Source of the DNA: Planctomycetota bacterium
GTDB taxonomy: Bacteria > Planctomycetota > UBA8742 > UBA2392
NCBI GenBank assembly: GCA_022071975.1
Contig: JAJVIO010000027.1
Location: 1 to 64,000, forward strand
Direction: 5' to 3'
Length of the DNA stretch: 64,000 nucleotides
The translations under genes and the position numbers were made by a program. A model generated the notes under the pieces. The model saw only the letters and a program-made list of their open reading frames with translations, had not been told where the DNA came from and did no database searches. This document shows positions 34,743-43,672 of the stretch, in pieces; the stretch's first letter is position 1; every line of letters begins with the position of its first letter.

Positions 34743-34784
34743 TTGACGGTTGGGCTGCCGGCTGACGAAGTTTCTGAAACCGGG

Positions 34785-37154
34785 CTACGGGTTGCGGGCG
34801 AACCAGTCTTCCCAGGCGCGCTTGTTGGTGCCGAAGTCTTTGCCGCCGGAAAGCTTGCCCAGCGCGCTGCGGGCGCCTTCGCGCACCACGTTGTCGCTGC
34901 TGCCCAGCAGCCTTACCAGCGCCGGGTGCACCGAGCGGTCGCCGATCGCGCCCAGGGTGTCCATCACGGTCAGCACAATCGCGTCGTCGTCCGGGTCGCT
35001 CAGCATCTCCTGCACGGGCGTGACGGCGTCTTTGGCCTTCAGCCGCCCCAGCTCGCGCAATGCCGTGCTGCGCACGCTGATGGACTCATCCTCCAGGTGC
35101 TTGAGCAGCACCGGCACCGAGCCAAGGCCCTTGTCGCGGGCCAGCAGGCGCAGGTACTTGCTGCGCTGGCCGGCCTGGTCCAGGTCAAGCGTTTCGCCGC
35201 CGATCACCACGGCGTTGGCGGGCTTCTTCTCTTCTTTCTCGGGCTCGATGCGCGGGGTGCTGACCGGGTTGCGTGACTTGCGCTGCGGGCGCTCCACGAT
35301 GTCACCGGCCGGGCGGTGCATGGGGTTGTAGCGGTAGTACACCTCAAGGCACAGCACGGCCAGCGAGGTGCTGTACAGGTCGCCCATGATGGGGCCGATC
35401 CAGGAGTCGTCGGCGGGCCATGAGCCTTCACGGCTGCCTTTCTTCACCTGGTGCTCCAGCAGCGCGGACTTCAGCGCCGTGTTCCATTTCTCCCAGGCCG
35501 GCCCGCGCCCCTCATTCAACAGGAACATGCCGAGAGTGCCGTAGTACCAGCCGTAGAAGGTGTTGAAGTTGGGGTCACTGGCGCCGTAGCTGGGGTCGAA
35601 GAAGCGCTCGTAGTCGGGTGTGTTGTTCAGCAGCATGCGCTCGGCCGCGATGTTGCGCTTCTCGAACTTCGGCTGGTCCAGGATCACGCGGGCGGTCAGG
35701 CCGACGCCCACCATGCCGATGCCCTTGCGTGTGGCGTGCAGCTCATCGAGGCTGCGGTCGGCGTAGTAGGTTTCGCCGCTGTCGAGGCTGTGGCGGTCGT
35801 ACAGGTCCGCGATGCTGTCCCATGTACGGCCGTTGACCTTGATGCCCACGGCCTTGGCGCTTTTCAGCGCCAGCACGGCCCAGCCGGTGATGGACAGGTC
35901 GTTGCGCTCATAGGAGTTGCCGTTGCCGGCGCTGGTGACGTAGCCGGTGTAATCCCAGCCGCCGCCGTTGCCCTGGGTGCGCTCAAGGAAGCGCACGGCG
36001 CGCTCGGCGGCGTCGCCGATTTCTTCGTCGCCGTCCATGCCGTAGGCTTCGCACAGCACCAGGGTGGCGACCGTGTGGGTGTACATCTGCGTGACGTTCT
36101 TGTAGGCGACGCAGCCGTCGCTGGTCTGCGGCTTCAGCAGCCACTTCACCGCGCGGTCCACGTTCTTGCGGTAGCGGCCTTGCTCCGGCGAGTTGCCGGC
36201 CGCGAGGAACGGCAGGGTGCAGAGCGCGGTCATGGCGCCGCGGTAGCCGTTGTCGGAGCTGGCCCAGCTGGGCCGGCTGCGGAAGCCTTCGTTGGGGTCC
36301 CAGCTTCCGTTGCTGTCCTGCTTCCTGGCCAGGTACTCGAGGCCCAGGTTGACGGCGTTTTCGGTGTCTTCGCCGCCGCCGTGCTCGCGGATCGCGGCCG
36401 CCTTGCTGTTACCGTTGCGGTTGCGGAACAGGCCGGAACCGGCGGGCGTGTCTTTGCCGGGGTTGGGCTGGCCGCCGCCGAGGCCCTGGTTGGATTCAGG
36501 CCGGCGGAACGGGTTGTGGGCTGGCGGCGCGGGAGTGGGGGGCGCGAGCTGCACCTCCGGCGCGAAGGGGACTTCCTCGGGCGGCGCCTCGAATTCGGGG
36601 TCGCCGGCGAGAATGTCCGGGTCTTCGAGAATCTGGTCGGGCATCACCAGGTCGTCGTGCAGCGTCTCGATGTCCGGCGCCGCCAGCGGGTCGGCCTCGG
36701 GGGCCGGCACGGGCGCGGCGGCCGTCTTCGTGTCGAGCTCTGCCTTCTGGATGTACTCGACGGCCTTGCGCAGGTCGCCGGTCATGAACAGCGCGATCAG
36801 CACCGCCAGCAGGTGAACGCAGGCCGCGATACCCAGGCTGTTCCAGGTCCATTTGCCGACCTGCTTCATTACCGCGATCGCGCGCCCCTTGCGCGGGGCG
36901 CGGATGTTCTTGCCTCGCAGCACGGCCGGCTGGGCGAAACGGGGCAGGCGCGCGTTGGCGGGGCGCTCAAGGCCGGTGATTTCGCCAAGCTTGCCGGCCT
37001 TGAACTCAAAGTTCGCGGGCGAAATGCAGACCGGACAGGGCCGGCCTTCGTAGGCGAGCCTGCTGCCGCAGCGCGGGCACCTGGGTATGACGGCTGTAGG
37101 CGCTGCGATCATCTGCTGCAAACCCTTGGGGCAGGCTTTCGGGGCCGCGTTCAT
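34785..37154 (-). CDS. Membrane protein with zinc ribbon, squalene-cyclase-like toroid and HEAT repeats
   Basis: 789 aa. The N-terminal zinc ribbon is CPRCGSRLAYEGRPCPVC (about 25-42). One transmembrane segment (about 103-123) and a Pro-rich linker (about 135-260) follow. The alpha/alpha toroid (about 265-630) has prenyltransferase-like repeats such as GLEYLARKQDSNGSWDP and FLERTQGNGGGWDYTGY. C-terminal HEAT repeats (about 675-780) include VPVLLKHLEDESISVRSTAL. The cyclase catalytic DxDD motif was not seen, so a binding or scaffold role is likelier. The architecture is one I associate with planctomycetes. Confidence 0.82.
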   Translation of the reverse strand: MNAAPKACPKGLQQMIAAPTAVIPRCPRCGSRLAYEGRPCPVCISPANFEFKAGKLGEITGLERPANARLPRFAQPAVLRGKNIRAPRKGRAIAVMKQVGKWTWNSLGIAACVHLLAVLIALFMTGDLRKAVEYIQKAELDTKTAAAPVPAPEADPLAAPDIETLHDDLVMPDQILEDPDILAGDPEFEAPPEEVPFAPEVQLAPPTPAPPAHNPFRRPESNQGLGGGQPNPGKDTPAGSGLFRNRNGNSKAAAIREHGGGEDTENAVNLGLEYLARKQDSNGSWDPNEGFRSRPSWASSDNGYRGAMTALCTLPFLAAGNSPEQGRYRKNVDRAVKWLLKPQTSDGCVAYKNVTQMYTHTVATLVLCEAYGMDGDEEIGDAAERAVRFLERTQGNGGGWDYTGYVTSAGNGNSYERNDLSITGWAVLALKSAKAVGIKVNGRTWDSIADLYDRHSLDSGETYYADRSLDELHATRKGIGMVGVGLTARVILDQPKFEKRNIAAERMLLNNTPDYERFFDPSYGASDPNFNTFYGWYYGTLGMFLLNEGRGPAWEKWNTALKSALLEHQVKKGSREGSWPADDSWIGPIMGDLYSTSLAVLCLEVYYRYNPMHRPAGDIVERPQRKSRNPVSTPRIEPEKEEKKPANAVVIGGETLDLDQAGQRSKYLRLLARDKGLGSVPVLLKHLEDESISVRSTALRELGRLKAKDAVTPVQEMLSDPDDDAIVLTVMDTLGAIGDRSVHPALVRLLGSSDNVVREGARSALGKLSGGKDFGTNKRAWEDWFARNP

Positions 37155-37172
37155 TATCGCCCATGGTTGGCG

Positions 37173-37487
37173 TTAGTAAAGCGCAAGCTCAAGGCCGAAC
37201 ATCCCTTGTGTTGCCAACCAGCCAAGCACGCCCGCGATAAGCAGATTGGCGAAAACCACCAGCGCGGCCTTGAGCTGGAAGCTGCGCTTTTGCGTTTTGT
37301 GCCTGAAGACCCGCATGCCAAGCAGCATCCCGGGCGCCGCCAGGGGCAGGCCCAGCAGCAGCAGCGTGCGTTCGGGGGTGCGCGATCTGGCGTTTGTACG
37401 CGCCAGCCGTTTGTCCCACCACTGCGCAACAAACGCTGCCAGGTTGGTGATAAACAGAAGGGCGACGGCGATTCCGGCTGGGATCAT
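37173..37487 (-). CDS. DUF1294 membrane protein
   Basis: 104 aa with about three hydrophobic segments. WDKRLARTNARSRTPERTLL and RVFRHKTQKRSFQ are typical DUF1294 blocks. The family has no established function; some members are fused to cold-shock domains. ATG 37487 starts directly at the first membrane segment. The 18-nt gap to the toroid gene does not show dependence on it. Confidence 0.82.
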   Translation of the reverse strand: MIPAGIAVALLFITNLAAFVAQWWDKRLARTNARSRTPERTLLLLGLPLAAPGMLLGMRVFRHKTQKRSFQLKAALVVFANLLIAGVLGWLATQGMFGLELALY

Positions 37488-37532
37488 AACGGAACAGCAG
37501 GGGCGGTGCATGCCCGACAGGGACGGGGTTGG

Positions 37533-37639
37533 AACAGCAAATTACCAATAACCAATTACCAATTACCAATGCAAACGGGTCTGCGCCGCGGGTCTCAGGC
37601 CATTGGTAATTGAAAATTGGTTATTGGTAACTTGCTGTT
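37533..37639. repeat. TTACCAA-unit arm with inverted partner
   Basis: AACAGCAAATTACC followed by TTACCAA-type units (37533-37571) is matched by a near-perfect reverse complement (37601-37639, ending ACTTGCTGTT) across about 29 nt. It lies upstream of the DUF1294 gene and downstream of the aminotransferase gene. Confidence 0.85.
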
Positions 37640-37655
37640 GATCACGCTTCTTTGC

Positions 37656-38816
37656 TCACTTGAGCGCTCGAATGCGGTTGCATGCTTCTTCCAGCACGGC
37701 GTGCTCTTTCGCGTAACAGAACCGCAGCAGCCTGCTGCCGCGGCCGGAGCCTGGCTCAAAGAACGCGCTGCCGGGAATGGCCGCGACCTTGGCGCGCTTC
37801 AGCAGCTCCATGGACGCCTGCTGGTCGTCTTTCCAGCCGTGCGCGGAAAAGTCGGCCATCACATAGTAGCTGCCCTTGGGCCAGTAGGGCTTGAAGCCGC
37901 CGGCTTCCAGCGCTTCGCAGATCATCTGCCGGCCGGCTTCGTAATCACGGCGCATTTCCTCATAGAAGGCGGCGGGTGCATCGAGGCCTTTCAGCACGCC
38001 GCGCTGCAGCGGGTGGGGGGCGCAGATGTACAGCAGGTCGCTGGCGACAGCGGCCTTGTCCATGATGTCGGCGGGCGCGGCCAGGTAGCCGATGCGCCAG
38101 CCGGTGATGCTGAAGGTCTTGCTGTAGCCGCCCAGCGTCATGGTGCGCTCGCGCAGGCCGGGCACGGTGGCGGCGCTGACGTGTATCAGGCCGTCATAGG
38201 TGATGTATTCGTAGATTTCGTCGCTGTAGACCAGCAGGTCGTGCCTGACGGCGAGGCCGGCCAGCCATTCCAGGTCGGCGCGCGAGTACACCATGCCGCC
38301 GGGGTTGCTGGGGGTGCAGATCACGATGCCGCGGGTGCGCTCGCTGATCGCGTTCTCGAAGCTTGACCTGTCAAGGGTCATGGTCGCGAGGTCCATGCGC
38401 GCGTAACGCGGCGTGACGCCCGCCATGATCAGCGTGTTCAGGTGATAGCCGTAGAAGGGCTCAACCAGGATGACTTCGTCGCCGGGGTTCAGCGTCGCCA
38501 GCACGCTGCAGGCAAACGCGCCGCTGCTGCCGACCGTGATGCACAGCTCGTTATCGGGGTCGTAGTCAAGGCCGTTGAATTGCTTGAGTTTCTCGCTGAC
38601 TTTGCGCCGCAGCTCAATCAGCCCGCGGGCGTGGGTGTAGATCGCCTTGCCGCCCTGGATCGCCTCAATGGCGCCCTGCTTGACCAGCGGGTGGGTGGGC
38701 AGGTCGCAGATGCCCTGGCCCAGGTTGATGCCGCCGACCTTGTCGCACTCGATGGTGAGGCGGCGGATGTCGGACTGCACCAGGTTCTGCATGCGGTCAG
38801 CAAGGCGGCGCTTCAT
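37656..38816 (-). CDS. Class I PLP aminotransferase
   Basis: 386 aa. The PLP lysine lies in GGYSKTFSITGWRIGY. INLGQGICDLPTHPLV, TPSNPGG and YSDEIYEYITYDG are class I/II markers. The substrate is unclear; aspartate- or kynurenine-type specificity is possible. ATG 38816 overlaps the stop of the UbiA gene by 4 nt (ATGA), so the two are coupled. Confidence 0.92.
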   Translation of the reverse strand: MKRRLADRMQNLVQSDIRRLTIECDKVGGINLGQGICDLPTHPLVKQGAIEAIQGGKAIYTHARGLIELRRKVSEKLKQFNGLDYDPDNELCITVGSSGAFACSVLATLNPGDEVILVEPFYGYHLNTLIMAGVTPRYARMDLATMTLDRSSFENAISERTRGIVICTPSNPGGMVYSRADLEWLAGLAVRHDLLVYSDEIYEYITYDGLIHVSAATVPGLRERTMTLGGYSKTFSITGWRIGYLAAPADIMDKAAVASDLLYICAPHPLQRGVLKGLDAPAAFYEEMRRDYEAGRQMICEALEAGGFKPYWPKGSYYVMADFSAHGWKDDQQASMELLKRAKVAAIPGSAFFEPGSGRGSRLLRFCYAKEHAVLEEACNRIRALK

Positions 38817-39814
38817 GTGAGTTTCCGGATCAGGTTGCCGTAGAAGTCGTAGGGGACGTACGCGAACACGAAGCCGACCTGGATGAACAGCATCAGGTAG
38901 TACATGTGGCGCCAGGCAGGGTGGTTTTCCGTGCTGGTCAGCGATTCCGGGTCGCTCAGGATGCGCGCCGCGATGTGCGCTCCCCAAAGCGTGCAGATCA
39001 CGCCCAGCATCACCAGGTCAACCAGGTGGCCGGTAAGCACGCCCGTCAGGGCGCCGAGCGGAATCAGCAGGAACGGCAGCACGATGAAAGGCGCGACCAT
39101 CTTCGCCGCCTTGGCCGCGCCGTGCGCCACGGGCAGTGTCTTCACGCCGTAGGCCGCGTCGCCGCGCACATCGGCGAAGTCCTTGGTGGTGGTGGCGCCG
39201 ACCAGGAACAGGCCCATCACCAGACCGATGAACCATGCCTCCCACGACAGGAGGCTCTGCGCCAGCGTCCAGCCCGCCACCTTCAGCAGCGTGCCGCGCG
39301 GCAGTGCGACGGTCAGGTTCGCCCACCAGCCCCGCGCCTTCATGCGCGCGGGCGGCACGCTGTAGGCGGCGCTGAACAGCGCGGCCGCCACGAACAGCGC
39401 CAGCGTACCCCAATGGTGCGTCAGCGTGCTGACCACCGCCGCCAGCACCAGCGCCGCCATGGCCGTGACCACGGTGAACAACCACGCGCCGGTAATGGAA
39501 ACCTCGCCGGTGCAGAGCGGGCGGCCGGGCTTGTTGATGCGGTCGATGTCGAGGTCATAGATCTGGTTGAGTGAGTTGCTGGCGGCGTTCAGCAGCGCCG
39601 CGGCCAGGGTGCCGAGCAGCAGCACGGTCAGGAAATCCGCGCCGTGAAGCGGCTTGGGGCCCTCGGCGAAGTAGCCCACGATCCCGCCCGATGCCATGCC
39701 CAGCGCCGGCGCCAGCAGCGTGAACGGCCGCGCCAGGCGCAGGTAGCCGGCCAGCGCGCGCCGCCCGCGATAACGCGAAACGATTTCATCGGAAGGGAAG
39801 TAGGTGGCCGACAT
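38813..39814 (-). CDS. UbiA-family prenyltransferase
   Basis: 333 aa, about eight or nine transmembrane helices. The two Asp-rich motifs are NQIYDLDIDRINKPGRP (N-x3-D-x3-D) and DFADVRGDAAYGVKTLP. UbiA enzymes prenylate aromatic acceptors in the membrane. Given mqnA and mqnC in the same window, the futalosine-pathway prenylation step is a reasonable guess (MqnP-like), but other roles fit. TACACT lies 6 nt before the ATG. The aminotransferase gene is coupled downstream. Confidence 0.9.
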   Translation of the reverse strand: MSATYFPSDEIVSRYRGRRALAGYLRLARPFTLLAPALGMASGGIVGYFAEGPKPLHGADFLTVLLLGTLAAALLNAASNSLNQIYDLDIDRINKPGRPLCTGEVSITGAWLFTVVTAMAALVLAAVVSTLTHHWGTLALFVAAALFSAAYSVPPARMKARGWWANLTVALPRGTLLKVAGWTLAQSLLSWEAWFIGLVMGLFLVGATTTKDFADVRGDAAYGVKTLPVAHGAAKAAKMVAPFIVLPFLLIPLGALTGVLTGHLVDLVMLGVICTLWGAHIAARILSDPESLTSTENHPAWRHMYYLMLFIQVGFVFAYVPYDFYGNLIRKLT

Positions 39815-39820
39815 GGCGCC

Positions 39821-39826
39821 AGTGTA
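39821..39826 (-). promoter_or_regulatory. -10 element for the leaderless UbiA gene
   Basis: TACACT on the minus strand, 6 nt before the ATG; no Shine-Dalgarno. Confidence 0.5.
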
Positions 39827-39918
39827 GAAGTTCGGAAGGGAATGACACTACGGAGCCCAGCGGTGAAGCGCGAAGGCTTCTGCATACATGGCGGGTCAGC
39901 GCGTGATGGACATGGAAA

Positions 39919-39938
39919 CCCCCGCGTTACCGCGGGGG
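39919..39938 (-). terminator. Hairpin after the M23 peptidase gene
   Basis: CCCCCGCG and CGCGGGGG (39919-39926, 39931-39938) with a 4-nt loop, followed on the minus strand by TTT. Confidence 0.65.
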
Positions 39939-39962
39939 CTCTGGAGGTTGGTTGGGCTTCGG

Positions 39963-41222
39963 CTACTCTTCCAGCACCTTGGCCATCTTGATGCGGGTGA
40001 GTTTCTTGCGGGCTTCCTCGTACTCCGGGTCGCCCTTCTTGTAGAGGTCGCGGATCTGCTTGTAGTACTTCTCGGCCTCGTCCCACTCCTCGAACTTCTC
40101 GGCTTTGCGGGCCGCGATCCAGAGCCGCTCCGAACGCTGCTTGTTGACCCACTCCTTGAACTTGGGGTCGCTCTCCAGCTCTTTCAGCGCCTCGTCGATG
40201 CGCCCCTTGGCGTAGTCGCCGTACTTCTTCTTGATCTCGTTGAAGCGCTTCTCCGCGCCCTTGAAGTCGCCGTTCTTGGCCTCGGCGATCGCCTCCGATA
40301 CCTCGGCGTCCACGATCCCGCGGCATTCCTCGATGCGCGCCAGTGAGGCCTCGTACTCCTCAATGCGCACCTCGACGGCCGTGGCAGCCAGGAAGAAGTT
40401 CAGCGCCTGCAGGTACTGCTTCTGCGCGAAGGCCGCTTCGCCCTTGGCGTAGTTGGCCTTGATCTCGGCTACCAGGTTGTTGTCCGGCCCGGTGTTGCCC
40501 GAGACCGGGTTGCCGCCGTACTGCGGCACGCCGTTGTCTGCCTCGAAGTCCATGAAGCGGCAGGGGTAGTCAATCATCCCCTTCCAGATGCAGAAGTGCA
40601 GGTGCATCGACTCGTTGCTGCCCTGGCAGATCTTCTGGCCCGCGAGCACCTTGTCGCCCACGGCCACCAGCGCCGTGTTGCTGCCGTTGTGGGCGTACAC
40701 GCTGGTCTCACCGTCCGCGTGCTCGATGTAGATGACGTTGGCGTTTTCGTTGCCGGGCGGCTCGTTGTCCACCACGTTGGTGACCTTGCCGTCGCGCGCC
40801 GCGCAGATGTACTGCCCGCGCACGATGTGGAAGTCCCAGGCGTAGAAGTTCTGCGCCTTCATGTGGGTGGCGCGCGGCGGGCCGATCTTGTTGCCGTTCC
40901 AGCTCTGGTACACCTGGTGGCCGACGCCCGCCGGCCATGGCAGGTAGTACTTTGCGGGCCACTGCAGGCCGACTCCCTGCTTCTGCTGCCAGGGCGCGAG
41001 GCCCGGGCGGTCGTCTGTGCTGCCCTTTGAGACCAGCTTCTCGGTCTCTTCGTAGGCTTTCTGCAGCTCTTCTTCACTGGGCTGGTCGCCGCCCTTTTTC
41101 TTCTGGGCGAACAGCGCGGGCCCGAAAGCGGATGCCGCCACGGACAGGCCCACGGCCTGCATCCACACGCGGCGTTCCCGGCGGAATCTCGGTGTTTCGT
41201 TGTGCGGCTGGTTGTCTGACAT
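39963..41222 (-). CDS. M23-type peptidase with C-terminal helical repeat region
   Basis: 419 aa. The start MSDNQPH leads to a twin-arginine-like segment, RRERRVWMQAVGLSVAASA, suggesting Tat export. The LytM core (about 115-235) has THMKAQNFYAWDF, VIYIEHADG, SVYAHNG and the catalytic MHLHF. The second and third zinc ligands are clear; the first His is probably the one in THMKAQ. A helical C-terminus (about 275-415) follows. It may cut peptidoglycan or bind it. The gene is isolated. Confidence 0.8.
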   Translation of the reverse strand: MSDNQPHNETPRFRRERRVWMQAVGLSVAASAFGPALFAQKKKGGDQPSEEELQKAYEETEKLVSKGSTDDRPGLAPWQQKQGVGLQWPAKYYLPWPAGVGHQVYQSWNGNKIGPPRATHMKAQNFYAWDFHIVRGQYICAARDGKVTNVVDNEPPGNENANVIYIEHADGETSVYAHNGSNTALVAVGDKVLAGQKICQGSNESMHLHFCIWKGMIDYPCRFMDFEADNGVPQYGGNPVSGNTGPDNNLVAEIKANYAKGEAAFAQKQYLQALNFFLAATAVEVRIEEYEASLARIEECRGIVDAEVSEAIAEAKNGDFKGAEKRFNEIKKKYGDYAKGRIDEALKELESDPKFKEWVNKQRSERLWIAARKAEKFEEWDEAEKYYKQIRDLYKKGDPEYEEARKKLTRIKMAKVLEE

Positions 41223-41303
41223 CGATACCTGACCCTCTGCCCAGGGCTGCGTGGAAAAGCTCCCGAACCACGCTTTCAGGTTGTCGATTATAACGGGCAA
41301 TCC

Positions 41304-42083
41304 TTACGGTTGTTCACTGCTTTCCGGGTTGCCACTTGCTGTGGCAACCATCAGCAGTGTGGCCGCCGCCGCCCCGGCCGTCGGCACAAACAGGTTCAGC
41401 CCCGGCACCAGCATTACCATGCTGGCGGCCGTGCCCAGCCCGGCGGCGGGCCAGAAATTCTGCTTCAGCCAGGCCAGCTTGCGCGAAAGGTTGTAGTCCC
41501 GCAGGGAAAGCGGGTTGTCCAGCAGGTCGGCGCCCATGATCACCGCGCTTACCGGCACGGCAACCGCGGCCATCACGCCGGTCAGCATGGCGCTGACGGC
41601 CAGCGGAAGCTGGATCAGCAGCACCACCAGCAGCCACTTGACCGACTGGGCAAGCGCGAACAACTGGCGCTTGATGAACTGCTGGGCCGAGCGCTCGCCG
41701 ATCAGGTCAGTACCCGTGTAACGCTGGTGCACTTTCTCGCAGATCGGGTCGATGAAAAGCGGCGCGAACATCGACATCACCGGCACGAACAGGAAGTAGG
41801 CAATCACCAGCGTCAGCACGAATGCCAGCACGCCGCCCAGCCAGCCGGCCCAGCTTTCCTGCAGCCACTCCACCATCCAGTATTTCGCGGCAAAGAACGC
41901 GCCCACCGCAACGCCGGTCGCCACGAACATCGACAGCAGAATCGGCGCCAGCGCGTACCGGAACAGCCCGCCACCGGGCAGCACCAGCTTCAGGCCCACC
42001 AGGAACGCGCTGAAGCCGGAAACGAACCCGGCCGTGCCTGCCGGCAGTGGCGTGGTGATGGGCAGTGCACGCGCGTCGTTCAT
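41304..42083 (-). CDS. EI24/CysZ-type membrane protein
   Basis: 259 aa, four or more transmembrane helices. FAPLFIDPICEKVHQRYTG, LLVVLLIQLPL and LGTAASMVMLVPGLNLFVPTAG resemble the EI24 domain found in CysZ. CysZ members transport sulfate, but the family is broad. Its ATG overlaps the stop of the cyclase gene (ATGA). Confidence 0.8.
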   Translation of the reverse strand: MNDARALPITTPLPAGTAGFVSGFSAFLVGLKLVLPGGGLFRYALAPILLSMFVATGVAVGAFFAAKYWMVEWLQESWAGWLGGVLAFVLTLVIAYFLFVPVMSMFAPLFIDPICEKVHQRYTGTDLIGERSAQQFIKRQLFALAQSVKWLLVVLLIQLPLAVSAMLTGVMAAVAVPVSAVIMGADLLDNPLSLRDYNLSRKLAWLKQNFWPAAGLGTAASMVMLVPGLNLFVPTAGAAAATLLMVATASGNPESSEQP

Positions 42084-43009
42084 GGCTTCGGGCCGACCTC
42101 GCCGAGGCGCAGGGTGTGGGCATGGACCATGTCCCATTCCGGCGGCGGCGGGTGCTTGCGGTACAGCGCGCAGCGGCGCAGGTAGAGGCGTGAGGGGCCG
42201 TCGTCTCCGGTGATCTTGTCGGCATCGGTGAAGCGCTTCTCAGCCCGGTCCCAGTCGCGCTCCCGGAAGCTTTTCAGGCCGCGCTCGAAAATCTCGACCA
42301 TCATGCGGTTCTGGTCCGGCACGTCGGCGCGCGGGCCCACCAGCTCGAAGATCGGCGTCACGCGGTCTGAGCCGTGCACCTTCACGATGTCCAGCTCGCG
42401 GGTCAGGAACTGCTCTTTCACCGCCAGGTTGGTTTCGCGCGAGATGATGATCGGCGAGCGATACAGCCGCGAAGCCTGCTGCAGCTGCACGGTCAAATTC
42501 ACGGCCTCGCCGATCGCGGTGTACATGGCGCGCTCTTCGGTGCCGATGTTGCCGACAATGGCCGGGCCTGTGACGAGCCCGATGCTCTGGCTGACGCGGC
42601 CGAAGCCCTTGAGCTGCCACTCGGCGGCCATCTTGTAGGTCTCGCGCAGCGCGGAATAGGCGGCCTTGCAGGCGTGCAGCGGGTGCTCGGCGTCGTCCAC
42701 CGGCGCGCCGAAGATGGCGAAGATGGCGTCGCCGAAGAACTTGTCCACGAAGCCCAGGTTGCCGCGGATCAGGTTGGTCATGCGCGAGAAGTACTCGCAC
42801 AGCAGGTTCACCACGGCGTCCGGCGACGCGTAGCTGGTGACCTCCGTGAAGCCCCAGATGTCCAGGTACGCCAGCGTCACGTTGCGCCGCGACGCGCCAA
42901 GCTGCAGGATTTCCGGCTTCTTCTCGGCCGTGTCCACCAGCAGCTTGCCGGCGTAGCGCACCAGGTGGTCACGCGAAACTTTTCGGCCAAAGGGCATCAA
43001 GCGGGGCAT
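42080..43009 (-). CDS. Class III cyclase-like protein, Arg site altered
   Basis: 309 aa. The cyclase domain (about 40-215) has both metal Asp motifs (LAYLDIWGFTEV and KFFGDAIFAIFG). Its third motif is YTAIGEAVNLTVQLQQ, where the transition-state Arg of N-x3-R is Gln. Activity may be lost or changed. The tail (about 245-309) resembles a TPR-like helix pair. It is coupled to the EI24-type gene. About 180 nt upstream hold nothing recognised. Confidence 0.8.
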   Translation of the reverse strand: MPRLMPFGRKVSRDHLVRYAGKLLVDTAEKKPEILQLGASRRNVTLAYLDIWGFTEVTSYASPDAVVNLLCEYFSRMTNLIRGNLGFVDKFFGDAIFAIFGAPVDDAEHPLHACKAAYSALRETYKMAAEWQLKGFGRVSQSIGLVTGPAIVGNIGTEERAMYTAIGEAVNLTVQLQQASRLYRSPIIISRETNLAVKEQFLTRELDIVKVHGSDRVTPIFELVGPRADVPDQNRMMVEIFERGLKSFRERDWDRAEKRFTDADKITGDDGPSRLYLRRCALYRKHPPPPEWDMVHAHTLRLGEVGPKP

Positions 43010-43192
43010 CCAGGTTCAGGTTGTTGAAGCCTGTTATAGACACAACTGGCGCGGATGGCAGCCCGCGGTCGTGAATTGGCCTGTAAAACCCATATTTAGA
43101 GGGCTTTACAGACATTCGACTGTGATTTTTTGACAACTTCGTCACCATGGGATATGACAATATCGTGACACACACGTGATGCGGGGGAAACC

Positions 43193-43669
43193 GTGATTCA
43201 GGCGCCTTACTCAAGTTATTGGCCCGGCCGACCTGCATCGCTGCCGTGTGATGCGAACCCGCATGGGCCCACGGCGCTCCCGGCCGTTGAGCCACCGGCC
43301 AAGGGCCTGCGGACCCTTCTGAAGGTCAGCTTTGTCTGCCTGTTCTTCATCATTCTGGGGATGGGCGCGATTCCGCTGATCACTTCCTGAACGCGCGATG
43401 CCCGCCGGGCGGAGGGCGAACAGTTGATGAGCACGGCCTGGAGCGCGGCCCGGGTGGAATTCACCCGGTCGGGCAAGGTCGCACAAAGCCTGAGCGAGAT
43501 GGGAGTCGAGCCGCAGTCTTTGAAGGGCAGTTACTACGAGATTGCGGATGCGCTGTACCGCGACGAACAGGGCTGGTACGTGGTCGCGAAGCCTGTGTCG
43601 AAGCATGACAGCGAAGGACGCCTGTACTTCAACTTCGAATCGGACGGGAAACGAATCGAGTGGAAGTGA
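43193..43669 (+). pseudogene. Array member 1, split by an in-frame TGA
   Basis: One frame from GTG 43193 (GGGGGA upstream) to 43669, about 158 aa, broken by TGA at 43388-43390. The first part ends in a membrane segment (VSFVCLFFIILGMGAIP). After the stop the frame continues TRDARRAEGEQLM, just as the next gene has TRDSRRAEAQQLM after its membrane segment. It then has GSYYEIADALYRDEQGWYVV. A nonsense mutation is likely; readthrough is possible. Confidence 0.7.
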
Positions 43670-43672
43670 ACC

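Noticed and set aside
35451..37613. A 720-codon open frame on the plus strand
   Set aside because: It is the antisense shadow of the zinc-ribbon/toroid/HEAT gene; its product is low-complexity Ala/Val/Gly-rich and has no domain.
37656..39814. A complete futalosine operon at 38 kb
   Set aside because: Only a UbiA enzyme and a generic aminotransferase are present; neither is diagnostic of menaquinone synthesis.
43388..43390. Second selenocysteine codon
   Set aside because: The UGA follows a membrane helix, paralogs have no Cys there and I saw no convincing SECIS hairpin; nonsense mutation is simpler.
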